A stretch of DNA of 33,192 nt, taken from an uncultured Clostridia bacterium. Lineage in GTDB: Bacteria; Bacillota; Clostridia; TANB77; CAG-508. Both the position numbers and the translations under genes were made by a program. Under the pieces are notes generated by a model. It saw only the letters and a list, made by a program, of their open reading frames with translations. It was not told the origin of the DNA and did not search any database. Shown here in pieces: positions 25,368 to 32,243 of the stretch (position 1 is its first letter; each line of letters begins with the position of its first letter). The DNA lies in contig CAKPNJ010000013.1 in the NCBI GenBank assembly GCA_934168365.1, positions 1 to 33,192 on the forward strand. The letters are read 5' to 3'.

Positions 25368-25766
25368 CTACCAAATATATGCTAATACTTCTCCTCCAAG
25401 TCCTTCTGCTCTTGCTTCTCTATCTGTTTTAATTCCTTTTGAAGTAGAAATTAAAGCGATACCTAAGCCATTTAGAACTTGTGGTAATTCTTCTTTAGAT
25501 GCATAAACTCTTAATCCTGGTTTACTAATTCTTCTTAAACCATCAATTACTCTTGCACCATTCTCATCATATTTTAAAGTGATACGAATTACACCTTGAG
25601 TGTTATCGTTAATCTCTTCATAAGCAGCTATATATCCTTCTTTAAATAGAATATCAGCAATAGCTCTCTTCATATTTGAAGCTGGAATATCAACTGTTTT
25701 ATGTTTTTGACTATTTGCATTTCTTATTCTTGTTAACATATCTGCGATTGGATCTGTTGTATTCAA
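25368..25766 (-). CDS. rpsH: 30S ribosomal protein S8 (132 aa)
   Basis: S8 is a primary 16S rRNA binder and, in other bacteria, the repressor of this operon. The start is TTG at 25766, giving MNTTDPIADMLTRIRNA, with AAGGAGGG seven bases upstream. A longer in-frame ATG reading adds a leader that S8 does not have and would run through that ribosome binding site. The C-terminal RNA-binding STSKGIKTDREARAEGLGGEVLAYIW is complete. Confidence 0.96.
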   Translation of the reverse strand: MNTTDPIADMLTRIRNANSQKHKTVDIPASNMKRAIADILFKEGYIAAYEEINDNTQGVIRITLKYDENGARVIDGLRRISKPGLRVYASKEELPQVLNGLGIALISTSKGIKTDREARAEGLGGEVLAYIW

Positions 25767-25821
25767 AATTATTCCCTCCTTTTTAAATTTACTCAAATTC
25801 ACTTTATGTTTCAAGCTGTTA

Positions 25822-25943
25822 TTTCGAATTTAAATTAGTATATTGCAAGGAAAGCAAGTGAAAAATTTTGAAATTGTACTTTTGTACATTGAAAAATTTT
25901 TACACGTAGCTTGACAAAGCAAGATGCTGATTTAAATTTGAAA
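25822..25943 (+). repeat. Intergenic palindromic element 4 (subtype II), rpsZ-rpsH
   Basis: Arms 25822-25838 and 25927-25943 pair over 17 positions with two G-T wobbles and no mismatch. Inner helices are TTGC/GCAA, AAGC/GCTT, GTG/CAC, AAAAATTTT/AAAATTTTT, tandem GA/GA, AAT/ATT with a bulged T, and GTAC-TTTT-GTAC. The right arm begins a few bases after the rpsZ stop codon. Confidence 0.9.
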
Positions 25944-25946
25944 GAA

Positions 25947-26132
25947 TTACCAGCTAGCTTTTTTCACTCCCGGAATCTCTCCCTTATGAGCTAACTCTCT
26001 AAAGCAAACACGGCAAATTCCGAATTTTCTAATATACGCATGTGGTCTTCCACATATTTTACAACGATTGTATTCTCTTGTTTTGTATTTTTGTTCTCTT
26101 TGTTGTTTAACTTTTAAAGACTTCTTAGCCAT
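25947..26132 (-). CDS. rpsZ: 30S ribosomal protein S14, zinc-binding type Z (61 aa)
   Basis: This is the short, zinc-binding S14. RCKICGRPHAYIRKFGICRVCFRELAHKGEIPGVKKASW holds the C-x2-C-x12-C-x2-C site. AAAGGAG precedes the ATG. It lies between rplE and rpsH, its standard place, and is isolated on both sides by palindromic elements 4 and 5. Confidence 0.97.
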   Translation of the reverse strand: MAKKSLKVKQQREQKYKTREYNRCKICGRPHAYIRKFGICRVCFRELAHKGEIPGVKKASW

Positions 26133-26166
26133 TTATTTCTCCTTTCTTCTTTCCTACTTTTATACT

Positions 26167-26290
26167 AAAATTAATTAGAAACAAGTATTGCTAGGAAAGT
26201 AAGCTAAAAAATTTGAGATAGTACTTTTGGTACATCGAAAACTTTTTATGCGTAACTTGACAACGCAAGACGAAGTTTATAATTAATTTT
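26167..26290 (+). repeat. Intergenic palindromic element 5 (subtype II), rplE-rpsZ
   Basis: Arms 26167-26182 and 26275-26290 pair over 16 positions with one G/A mismatch. Inner helices are TTGC/GCAA, AAGT/ACTT, GC/GC, AAAAA/TTTTT, tandem GA/GA, GAT/ATC with a bulged A, and GTAC-TTTTG-GTAC. The right arm covers the stop codon and last sense codons of rplE. Confidence 0.9.
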
Positions 26291-26822
26291 GGAATGGCAT
26301 TCCTAATAATGAAAGCAATTCTTTTGCTTCTTCATCTGTCTTAGCAGTAGTAACGAATATTATATCCATACCTCTAATTTTATCAATTTTATCATATTCG
26401 ATTTCAGGGAAAATTAATTGTTCTTTAATTCCCATTGAGTAATTTCCTCTACCATCAAATGAGTTATTAGATACTCCTCTAAAATCTCTTACTCTTGGTA
26501 ATGCTACATTGAATAGTTTGTATGCGAAATCATACATTTTACCACTTCTTAATGTAACTTTGCATCCAATATTAACACCTTCTCTAATTTTGAAAGCAGC
26601 AATAGCTTTCTTTGCTTTTGTTACTATTGGAGTTTGACCTGTAATTATTTTTAAATCATTTATTGTGTTGTCTAATGCTTTTGGATTGTCTTTCATATCT
26701 CCTAATCCAACATTGATAACTATTTTTTCTAGTTTTGGAACTTCCATTACTGATTTATAGTTAAATTTTTTCATCAATGCAGGTACAACTTCTTTTTGAT
26801 ATTGTTCTTTTAATATTTCCAT
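26283..26822 (-). CDS. rplE: 50S ribosomal protein L5 (179 aa)
   Basis: L5 binds 5S rRNA in the central protuberance and contacts P-site tRNA. LKEQYQKEVVPALMKKF, PKLEKIVINVGLGD, TGQTPIVTKAKKAIAAFKIREG and RVRDFRGVSNNSFDGRGNYSMG identify it. GGAGGT lies upstream of the ATG. Its last codons form part of element 5's outer stem. Confidence 0.98.
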   Translation of the reverse strand: MEILKEQYQKEVVPALMKKFNYKSVMEVPKLEKIVINVGLGDMKDNPKALDNTINDLKIITGQTPIVTKAKKAIAAFKIREGVNIGCKVTLRSGKMYDFAYKLFNVALPRVRDFRGVSNNSFDGRGNYSMGIKEQLIFPEIEYDKIDKIRGMDIIFVTTAKTDEEAKELLSLLGMPFQN

Positions 26823-26844
26823 AAGTCTTTAATAGACCTCCTTC

Positions 26845-27153
26845 CTATTTTAATTTGTTTCCACATTTTTTGCAAACACGTACTTTTGTATCTCCTTCTA
26901 CTAGGTAGCCAACTCTTGTTGCTTTGTTACATTTTGGACATACTACATTTACTTTGCTACTATGTATGCTACATTCTACTGGAATAATTCCGCCTTCTTC
27001 TCCTTGTTTTCTAGGTTTAACATGTTTTTTACGAATATTAACACCTTTAACAATTACTTTTTGTGTTTTTGGAATTACTTCTAAAACTTCACCAGTTTTT
27101 CCTTTATCATTTCCTGATAAAACTTTAACTGTATCACCTTTTTTAATTTTCAT
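26845..27153 (-). CDS. rplX: 50S ribosomal protein L24 (102 aa)
   Basis: L24 is an assembly initiator protein. The KOW motif (KKGDTVKVLSGNDKGKTGEV) is followed by NIRKKHVKPRKQGEEGGIIPVE. The C-terminal part has C-x2-C twice (CPKCNKA and CKKCGNKLK), a likely zinc ribbon found in many Bacillota L24 proteins. GAGGT lies upstream of the ATG. Confidence 0.97.
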   Translation of the reverse strand: MKIKKGDTVKVLSGNDKGKTGEVLEVIPKTQKVIVKGVNIRKKHVKPRKQGEEGGIIPVECSIHSSKVNVVCPKCNKATRVGYLVEGDTKVRVCKKCGNKLK

Positions 27154-27232
27154 CTTTACTTTTCACCTCTTCTTTTTAAATTTATAAGGTTCTCTGTTAT
27201 TTTTCTATTTCAAATGACGACTTCTCACTGCC

Positions 27233-27356
27233 TAAGCTAATCAAAAATGGTAGATTACTAGGCAACCGAGTAAAAATTTCTGAAACTATACGCGCTGTAT
27301 GTTGAAGGAATTTTTACGAAGGTTAACGACGTAAGATGCCGTTTTTCATTAGCTTA
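27233..27356 (+). repeat. Intergenic palindromic element 6 (subtype II), rplN-rplX
   Basis: Arms 27233-27250 and 27339-27356 pair over 18 positions with one C/C mismatch and one T-G wobble. Inner helices are TTAC/GTAA, AACC/GGTT, GTAAAAATT/AATTTTTAC plus T-G and C-G, tandem GA/GA, AAC/GTT with a bulged T, and ATAC-GCGCT-GTAT. The right arm covers the rplN stop codon. Its core is nearly identical to that of element 8. Confidence 0.9.
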
Positions 27357-27725
27357 AAGAACTTCTGGGGCAAGTGACAAAATCTTCATATACTCTCCAT
27401 CTCTTAATTCTCTAGCTACTGGCCCAAATATACGAGTTCCTTTTGGTGTTTTATCATCTTTTATAATAACAGCTGCGTTTTCGTCAAATCTTACATAAGA
27501 ACCATCTGCTCTTCTAATTGGCTTTTTAGTTCTTACAACAACAGCTTTTACTACATCACCTTTTTTAACAACTCCACCACCAGGTATAGCTGTTTTTACA
27601 GATGCAACAATGATATCGCCTACACCAGCGTATTTTCTATATGAACCACCTAAACATCTGATACACATAATTTCTTTTGCACCAGTGTTGTCAGCAACTT
27701 TTAATATACTTTGTTGTTGTACCAT
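27354..27725 (-). CDS. rplN: 50S ribosomal protein L14 (123 aa)
   Basis: L14 lies at the subunit interface. MVQQQSILKVADNTGAKEIMCIRCLGGS, the VVVRTKKPIRRADGSYVRFDENAAVI block and GTRIFGPVARELRD are diagnostic, and the length is normal. GGAGG lies eight bases upstream of the ATG. It follows rpsQ after a 156-base gap holding element 7. Confidence 0.98.
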   Translation of the reverse strand: MVQQQSILKVADNTGAKEIMCIRCLGGSYRKYAGVGDIIVASVKTAIPGGGVVKKGDVVKAVVVRTKKPIRRADGSYVRFDENAAVIIKDDKTPKGTRIFGPVARELRDGEYMKILSLAPEVL

Positions 27726-27765
27726 TTTGGTATCCTCCTTCTTAAATATATATCCACTATTTTTC

Positions 27766-27888
27766 TAAATAAACTAAAAACGAGTATGGCTAGGCGTCCG
27801 AACTAAAAAACCAGAGGTGTGCTTTTTGCACATCGAGGATTTTTTATGTGATGGACAACAACGCCAGACGAAGTTTTTTGTTTATTTA
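27766..27888 (+). repeat. Intergenic palindromic element 7 (subtype II), rpsQ-rplN
   Basis: Arms 27766-27781 and 27873-27888 pair over 16 positions with one T/T mismatch. Inner helices are TGGC/GCCA, GTCC/GGAC, AC/GT, AAAAAA/TTTTTT, CC/GG, tandem GA/GA, GGT/ATC (one G-T wobble) and GTGC-TTTTT-GCAC. The right arm covers the rpsQ stop codon. Confidence 0.9.
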
Positions 27889-28145
27889 ATAACTGCTTTT
27901 TCAACTACCTCAACTACTCTCCATCTCTTATCTTTAGAAAGTGGTCTAGTTTCCATTACTCTAACTTTATCTCCTGCTTGGCATTGATTGTTTTCGTCAT
28001 GAGCTTTTAATTTATATGTTCTTTTTTGAATTTTTCCGTACATTTTGTTCATAACATTAGTTTGAACAGCTACTACAACTGTTTTATCCATTTTGTCAGA
28101 AACTACTGTACCGATCATTTCTTTACGAAGGTTTCTTTCTTCCAT
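27882..28145 (-). CDS. rpsQ: 30S ribosomal protein S17 (87 aa)
   Basis: S17 is a primary 16S rRNA binder. ERNLRKEMIGTVVSDKMDKTVVV, KIQKRTYKLKAHDENN and GDKVRVMETRPLSKDKRWRVVEVVEKA identify it. The ATG begins one base after the rpmC stop codon, and its GGAGGGTG site lies within rpmC, so translation is probably coupled. Confidence 0.97.
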   Translation of the reverse strand: MEERNLRKEMIGTVVSDKMDKTVVVAVQTNVMNKMYGKIQKRTYKLKAHDENNQCQAGDKVRVMETRPLSKDKRWRVVEVVEKAVIK

Positions 28146-28146
28146 A

Positions 28147-28350
28147 TTAGTTTACACCCTCCTTTAGTTCTCTTTCTCTTAAAACTGTTTTAATTCTTGC
28201 AATGTCTTTTTTCACTTCTTTAATTTTCATAGGATTATCTAATCCATTTGTAGCTAAACTAAATCTTAATTTAAATAATTCATTTTTTAGTTCTACTAAT
28301 TCTTTCTCTAATTCTGGTGAAGACATTTCTTTTATTTTATTAATCTTCAT
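28147..28350 (-). CDS. rpmC: 50S ribosomal protein L29 (67 aa)
   Basis: L29 lies at the peptide exit tunnel and binds trigger factor and SRP. MKINKIKEMSSPELEKELVEL with LFKLRFSLATNGLDNPMKIKEVKKDIARIKT is typical, and 67 aa is the common length. I start at ATG 28350, which overlaps the end of rplP by 11 bases. A GTG 12 bases upstream would give a longer form. Confidence 0.95.
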   Translation of the reverse strand: MKINKIKEMSSPELEKELVELKNELFKLRFSLATNGLDNPMKIKEVKKDIARIKTVLRERELKEGVN

Positions 28351-28780
28351 CGCTATCACCACCTACTTCAGTTTCTCTTTTGACAAACTTACATTTTACT
28401 GATAGTTTATTAGCTGCTAATCTTAGAGCTTCTTTTGCAGTTTCCTCTGGAACTCCTGCTATTTCAAACATAACTCTTCCTGGTTTTACAGCTGCTACCC
28501 AGTATTCAACAGCACCTTTACCTTTACCCATACGAGTACCAATAGGTTTTGATGTTATTGGTTTGTCAGGGAAGATTTTAATCCAAACCTTTCCACCTCT
28601 TTTTATATAACGAGTCATAGCAACACGGGCTGCTTCAATTTGATTTGAAGTAATTAGTCCGATTTCTTGTGATTGTAGACCAAACTCTCCGTCTGTTACT
28701 TTATTTCCTCTTGTTGCTTTACCTCTAATTCTACCTTTTTGTTGTTTTCTATATTTTGTTCTTTTTGGCATTAATGGCAT
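28340..28780 (-). CDS. rplP: 50S ribosomal protein L16 (146 aa)
   Basis: L16 supports the A site and peptidyl transferase region. MPKRTKYRKQQKGR, GLQSQEIGLITSNQIEAARVAMTRYIKRGGKVWIKIFPDKP and RMGKGKGAVEYWVAAVKPG are diagnostic. The first ATG overlaps the rpsC stop codon (TAATG); an in-frame ATG three codons later gives the shorter canonical MPKR start. The acidic end GDSDED is a few residues longer than most. Confidence 0.97.
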   Translation of the reverse strand: MPLMPKRTKYRKQQKGRIRGKATRGNKVTDGEFGLQSQEIGLITSNQIEAARVAMTRYIKRGGKVWIKIFPDKPITSKPIGTRMGKGKGAVEYWVAAVKPGRVMFEIAGVPEETAKEALRLAANKLSVKCKFVKRETEVGGDSDED

Positions 28781-29442
28781 TACTCATCTCTCCCTTCTGC
28801 TTGTTTTTTCTTAGCTGGAAGAACTTCGCCTTTATATATCCAAACTTTAACACCGATTTTTCCATATGTAGTATCTGCTTCTGCAAATCCATAATCAATA
28901 TCAGCTCTTAAAGTTTGAAGTGGAATTGTACCTTCTTTGTAGAACTCTGTTCTAGCCATGTCTGCTCCACCTAATCTTCCAGATACAGCAGTTTTAATTC
29001 CTAATGCACCTGCTTTCATAGTTTTTTGCATACATTGTTTCATAGCTCTTCTGAATGAAATTCTTCTTTCTAGTTGTCCTGCAATGTTTTCTGCAACTAA
29101 TTGTGCATCAACATCAATGTTTTTAACTTCAACAATATTTAAGTTAACTGTTTTACCTATCATTTTTTCAAGTTCAGCTTTTAATTCTTCAGCAAGGTTT
29201 CCACCTTTACCAATTACTAAACCTGGTTTTGCTGTATAAACGTTTACTTTAACGAATTTTGCAGTTCTTTCAATTTCGATTTTAGAAATTCCTGCAACAT
29301 ATAATTTTTTCTTAACATATTCACGGATTTTGTGATCCTCTACTAGGTATTCACTAAAATTCTTTTTGTCTGCATACCATTTTGAGTTCCAATCTTTTAT
29401 AACACCTACTCTTAATCCGTTAGGATCCATTTTTTGTCCCAT
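28780..29442 (-). CDS. rpsC: 30S ribosomal protein S3 (220 aa)
   Basis: S3 lines the mRNA entry tunnel. MGQKMDPNGLRVGVIKDWNSKWYA, the KH-domain block KPGLVIGKGGNLAEELKAELEKM and the C-terminal GRLGGADMARTEFYKEG and TTYGKIGVKVWIYKGEVLP are present. AAAGGAGG precedes the ATG. The stop overlaps rplP. Confidence 0.98.
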   Translation of the reverse strand: MGQKMDPNGLRVGVIKDWNSKWYADKKNFSEYLVEDHKIREYVKKKLYVAGISKIEIERTAKFVKVNVYTAKPGLVIGKGGNLAEELKAELEKMIGKTVNLNIVEVKNIDVDAQLVAENIAGQLERRISFRRAMKQCMQKTMKAGALGIKTAVSGRLGGADMARTEFYKEGTIPLQTLRADIDYGFAEADTTYGKIGVKVWIYKGEVLPAKKKQAEGRDE

Positions 29443-29461
29443 TTTGTTAAGTCCTCCTTTC

Positions 29462-29815
29462 TTAATCTCTTTCCTTTAACACGATTGTAATATGGCTTGT
29501 TCTTTTTCTGATTCTTACTGCACTACCTTTTGCAGCTGGTCTAATTCTTTTTAGAGTTGGACCTTGGTTTGCGTAAATTTCAGCAACATATAATTTTTCA
29601 TGTGCCATATGATGATTATTTTCAGCATTTGCGATAGCTGATTTTAATAATTTTTCGATAATTTCGCTTGATGCTTTTGGAGCATATTTTGCAATAGCTA
29701 AAGCTTCATCAATATCTTTTCCTCTAATTAAATCTGCTACAATTTTAACCTTTCTAGCTGAAATTCTAGCATATCTTAGAGTTGCTTCTGCTGTTGGAAT
29801 AATAGTTTCTTCCAC
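29462..29815 (-). CDS. rplV: 50S ribosomal protein L22 (117 aa)
   Basis: L22 lines the exit tunnel, where its loop can affect macrolide binding. EATLRYARISARKVKIVADLIRGK, NAENNHHMAHEKLYVAEIYANQGPTLKRIRPAAKGSA and the end RTSHITIVLKER are typical. The start is GTG at 29815, with AAGGAGG upstream; no in-frame ATG is near. Confidence 0.97.
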   Translation of the reverse strand: MEETIIPTAEATLRYARISARKVKIVADLIRGKDIDEALAIAKYAPKASSEIIEKLLKSAIANAENNHHMAHEKLYVAEIYANQGPTLKRIRPAAKGSAVRIRKRTSHITIVLKERD

Positions 29816-29854
29816 TTTATTTTCCTCCTTTTTTTAGATATGTCTTACAGGTTT

Positions 29855-30130
29855 TTATTTTTTAGTTGTTTTGTCTCCTGCATGACCTTTAAATGTTCTT
29901 GTTGGTGCAAATTCACCTAATTTATGTCCAATCATTTCTTCTGTAATATATACAGGTACATGTTTTCTACCATCATGAACAGCTATTGTGTGTCCAACCA
30001 TTTGTGGGTATATAGTAGAAGCTCTTGACCATGTTTTTATTACTTCTTTATTTCCACTTTCATTCATTGCATTAACTCTTTTTAATAATTCAGGTGCAAT
30101 AAATGGAACTTTTTTACTTGATCTTGACAT
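29855..30130 (-). CDS. rpsS: 30S ribosomal protein S19 (91 aa)
   Basis: S19 sits in the head of the small subunit beside S13. MSRSSKKVPFIAPELLKRVN, VIKTWSRASTIYPQMVGHTIAVHDGRKHVPVYI and the end GEFAPTRTFKGHAGD are diagnostic. TAGGAGGT lies seven bases upstream of the ATG and the gene follows rplB closely. Confidence 0.98.
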   Translation of the reverse strand: MSRSSKKVPFIAPELLKRVNAMNESGNKEVIKTWSRASTIYPQMVGHTIAVHDGRKHVPVYITEEMIGHKLGEFAPTRTFKGHAGDKTTKK

Positions 30131-30142
30131 TTATATTACCTC

Positions 30143-30970
30143 CTACTTTCTACGTTTAGTGATTAGTTTATCACTCTTTTTGTTTTTCTTTCTAGTCTTG
30201 TATCCTAATGCTGGTTTACCCCAAGGAGTCATTGGTCCTGCGTGTCCAACTGGTGCTTTACCTTCACCACCACCATGAGGGTGATCTACTGGGTTCATTA
30301 CAGAACCTCTAACAGTTGGTCTAATTCCCATATGTCTGCTTCTTCCAGCTTTACCAATTTTAATATTTTCATGATCTGTATTTCCTACTGTTCCTATTGT
30401 AGCTTTACATACAGCCATTACTAATCTCATTTCGCCTGAAGGTAATCTTACATGTGCGTATTTTCCTTCTTTAGCCATCAATTGAGCTTCTTGACCAGCA
30501 GCTCTTACAAGTTTTCCACCTTGACCTGGGTTCAACTCAATGTTATGAATCATTGTACCTACTGGAATGTTTTCAATTTTCATGCAGTTACCTGGTTTAA
30601 TATCTGCTTTATCTCCAGATACAACTTTGTCTCCATCTTTTAATCCAACTGGTGCTAAGATATATGCTTTTTCTCCATCTTCATATTGAATTAAAGCTAT
30701 GTTTGCACTTCTGTTTGGATCGTATTCTATACCAATTACTGTTGCTGGCATATCAACTTTATTTCTTTTAAAATCTATAATTCTATATTTTTGTCTATTT
30801 CCTCCACCTTGATGTCTTACTGTAATTCTACCATATGAGTTTCTACCAGCATTTTTCTTTTTAGTAGCTAATAGAGATTTTTCTGGTTCTTTTTTAGTGA
30901 TTTCATCAAATGTTGAAACTGTCATGTTTCTTCTTGATGGAGTATAGGGTCTGAATCTCTTAATTCCCAT
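30143..30970 (-). CDS. rplB: 50S ribosomal protein L2 (275 aa)
   Basis: L2 is needed for subunit joining and peptidyl transfer. MGIKRFRPYTPSRRNMTVSTFDEI begins the protein; I choose ATG 30970 (AAAGGAAA upstream) over an in-frame start 18 bases earlier. The GRITVRHQGGGNRQKYR block and the C-terminal catalytic-region block VMNPVDHPHGGGEGKAPVG, with the conserved His, are complete. Confidence 0.98.
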   Translation of the reverse strand: MGIKRFRPYTPSRRNMTVSTFDEITKKEPEKSLLATKKKNAGRNSYGRITVRHQGGGNRQKYRIIDFKRNKVDMPATVIGIEYDPNRSANIALIQYEDGEKAYILAPVGLKDGDKVVSGDKADIKPGNCMKIENIPVGTMIHNIELNPGQGGKLVRAAGQEAQLMAKEGKYAHVRLPSGEMRLVMAVCKATIGTVGNTDHENIKIGKAGRSRHMGIRPTVRGSVMNPVDHPHGGGEGKAPVGHAGPMTPWGKPALGYKTRKKNKKSDKLITKRRK

Positions 30971-30988
30971 CTTAATTTCCTTTCTCAA

Positions 30989-31143
30989 AATTTATGAAAA
31001 AATTCGTTTTTGATAAATTTTATATTACTATATTTACGGATATTTTCCCGCTCCGCATACGGATATTTATTTATTTTCCGGGGTTACTTCCCGATATTTT
31101 TAAGTTTCTAATGATTCCTCAACATTTCTTCGAAGCATTGATT
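30989..31143. other. Unassigned part of the 288-base rplW-rplB gap
   Basis: No gene is visible. The stretch has a direct repeat of ACGGATATTT (about 31036 and 31060), a short CGGG/CCCG hairpin around 31078-31094 and a GC-richer patch (CCCGCTCCGC). It also holds a TTCGAA palindrome near 31130. It does not share the conserved bases of the palindromic elements, though it could be the decayed remains of another insertion. Confidence 0.4.
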
Positions 31144-31260
31144 AAAAATTAGAAGCAAGTATAGCTAGGCAACCGAGTAAAAATTTCTGAAACTATACGA
31201 GTTGTATGTTGAAGGAATTTTTACGAAGGTTAACAACGCTAGACGCCGCTTATAATTTTT
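31144..31260 (+). repeat. Intergenic palindromic element 8 (subtype II), rplW-rplB
   Basis: Arms 31144-31156 and 31248-31260 pair over 13 positions with one G/A mismatch. Inner helices are TAGC/GCTA, AACC/GGTT, GTAAAAATT/AATTTTTAC plus T-G and C-G, tandem GA/GA, AAC/GTT with a bulged T, and ATAC-GAGTT-GTAT. The right arm reaches into the rplW stop codon. The roughly 70-base core differs from element 6 at only three positions, yet the arms are unrelated. Confidence 0.9.
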
Positions 31261-31606
31261 AAGCACCCATGAAATGTTCAATAGAATCTTTATACTTCTT
31301 AGAAACTTTAACTTCTTTTCCACCTTTATCTAGATATTTAATATCTCCTGGGTTTGTATCAATAGTTACTATTGCTTTTTTCCAGTCAGAAGTTTTTCCT
31401 GTTGTTTTTCCTCTTCTAACTTCTTTTCCTTTAACACTCATTGTGTTAACATTTAATACTTTTACTTCAAAAAGTTTTTCTACTGCATTACGAATATCTA
31501 TTTTAGTAGCTTTTTTATTTACTCTAAATGTATATTTTCCTGCTTGTAGTTCATCATTACTTTTTTCTGTGATTACTGGTGCTATGATAATATCTTCTGG
31601 TCTCAT
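31259..31606 (-). CDS. rplW: 50S ribosomal protein L23 (115 aa)
   Basis: L23 docks trigger factor and SRP at the tunnel exit. MRPEDIIIAPVITEKSNDEL, YTFRVNKKATKIDIRNAVEKLFEVKV and NVNTMSVKGKEVRRGKTTGKTSDWKKAIVT are typical. The C-terminus carries about 15 extra residues beyond the usual end. The ATG overlaps the rplD stop codon (TAATG). Confidence 0.97.
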   Translation of the reverse strand: MRPEDIIIAPVITEKSNDELQAGKYTFRVNKKATKIDIRNAVEKLFEVKVLNVNTMSVKGKEVRRGKTTGKTSDWKKAIVTIDTNPGDIKYLDKGGKEVKVSKKYKDSIEHFMGA

Positions 31607-32229
31607 TATGCATACACCTCCTCTAATTTTTTAACAGTATCTTCTGTTACAACAAGATTTTTGTGTTTTAATAAATCATATACATTGATTGTTCCAACTT
31701 GTAATGTTTTAACTCCTTCAATGTTTCTAGCTGATTTTTGAACTATTTCGTCTTTTTCTGGTAAAAGAATTACTGCTTTACCTTCTACTTTTAAGTTATT
31801 TAAAATTCTTGCCATTTCTTTAGTTTTAATTTCTTTTAATGGTAAGTTTTCAACAACTACTAATTCATTTTCTAATACTTTTGAGCTTAACATTGATTTA
31901 ATTGCTAATCTCTTTTCTTTTTTATTTACTGTATAATTGTATGAACGTGGTTTTGGACCTAAAGCAACTCCTCCACCTACCCAATGTGGTGCACGAATGC
32001 TTCCTTGTCTTGCTCTACCTGTACCTTTTTGTCTCCATGGTTTTCTACCACCACCAGATACTTCTGCTCTTGTTTTAGTACTTTGTGTACCTTGTCTTTG
32101 ATTAGCTAGGTAATTAACTAGAACACTATGTACTACTGCTTCATTTGGTTCAATACCAAATACTTCTTCTTTAAGCTCTATTGTCTTAACTTTTTTACCT
32201 TCTATATCATATACGTCTATCTTAGGCAT
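31606..32229 (-). CDS. rplD: 50S ribosomal protein L4 (207 aa)
   Basis: L4 lines the exit tunnel; in gamma-proteobacteria it also represses the S10 operon. The long loop QRQGTQSTKTRAEVSGGGRKPWRQKGTGRARQGSIRAPHWVGGG is fully conserved. AAGGAGGG lies upstream of the ATG. Length is normal, and it is coupled to rplW by overlap. Confidence 0.98.
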   Translation of the reverse strand: MPKIDVYDIEGKKVKTIELKEEVFGIEPNEAVVHSVLVNYLANQRQGTQSTKTRAEVSGGGRKPWRQKGTGRARQGSIRAPHWVGGGVALGPKPRSYNYTVNKKEKRLAIKSMLSSKVLENELVVVENLPLKEIKTKEMARILNNLKVEGKAVILLPEKDEIVQKSARNIEGVKTLQVGTINVYDLLKHKNLVVTEDTVKKLEEVYA

Positions 32230-32243
32230 TTGTATTTCCCTCC

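Noticed and set aside
19829..31260. Intergenic palindromes as ordinary rho-independent terminators
   Set aside because: They are 117-128 bases long, have internal loops, lack a T tract after the stem and lie inside an operon that must be read through.
19829..31260. Intergenic palindromes as integron attC sites
   Set aside because: No integrase is present, the genes are a conserved ribosomal cluster and not cassettes, and the attC core sites are not seen.
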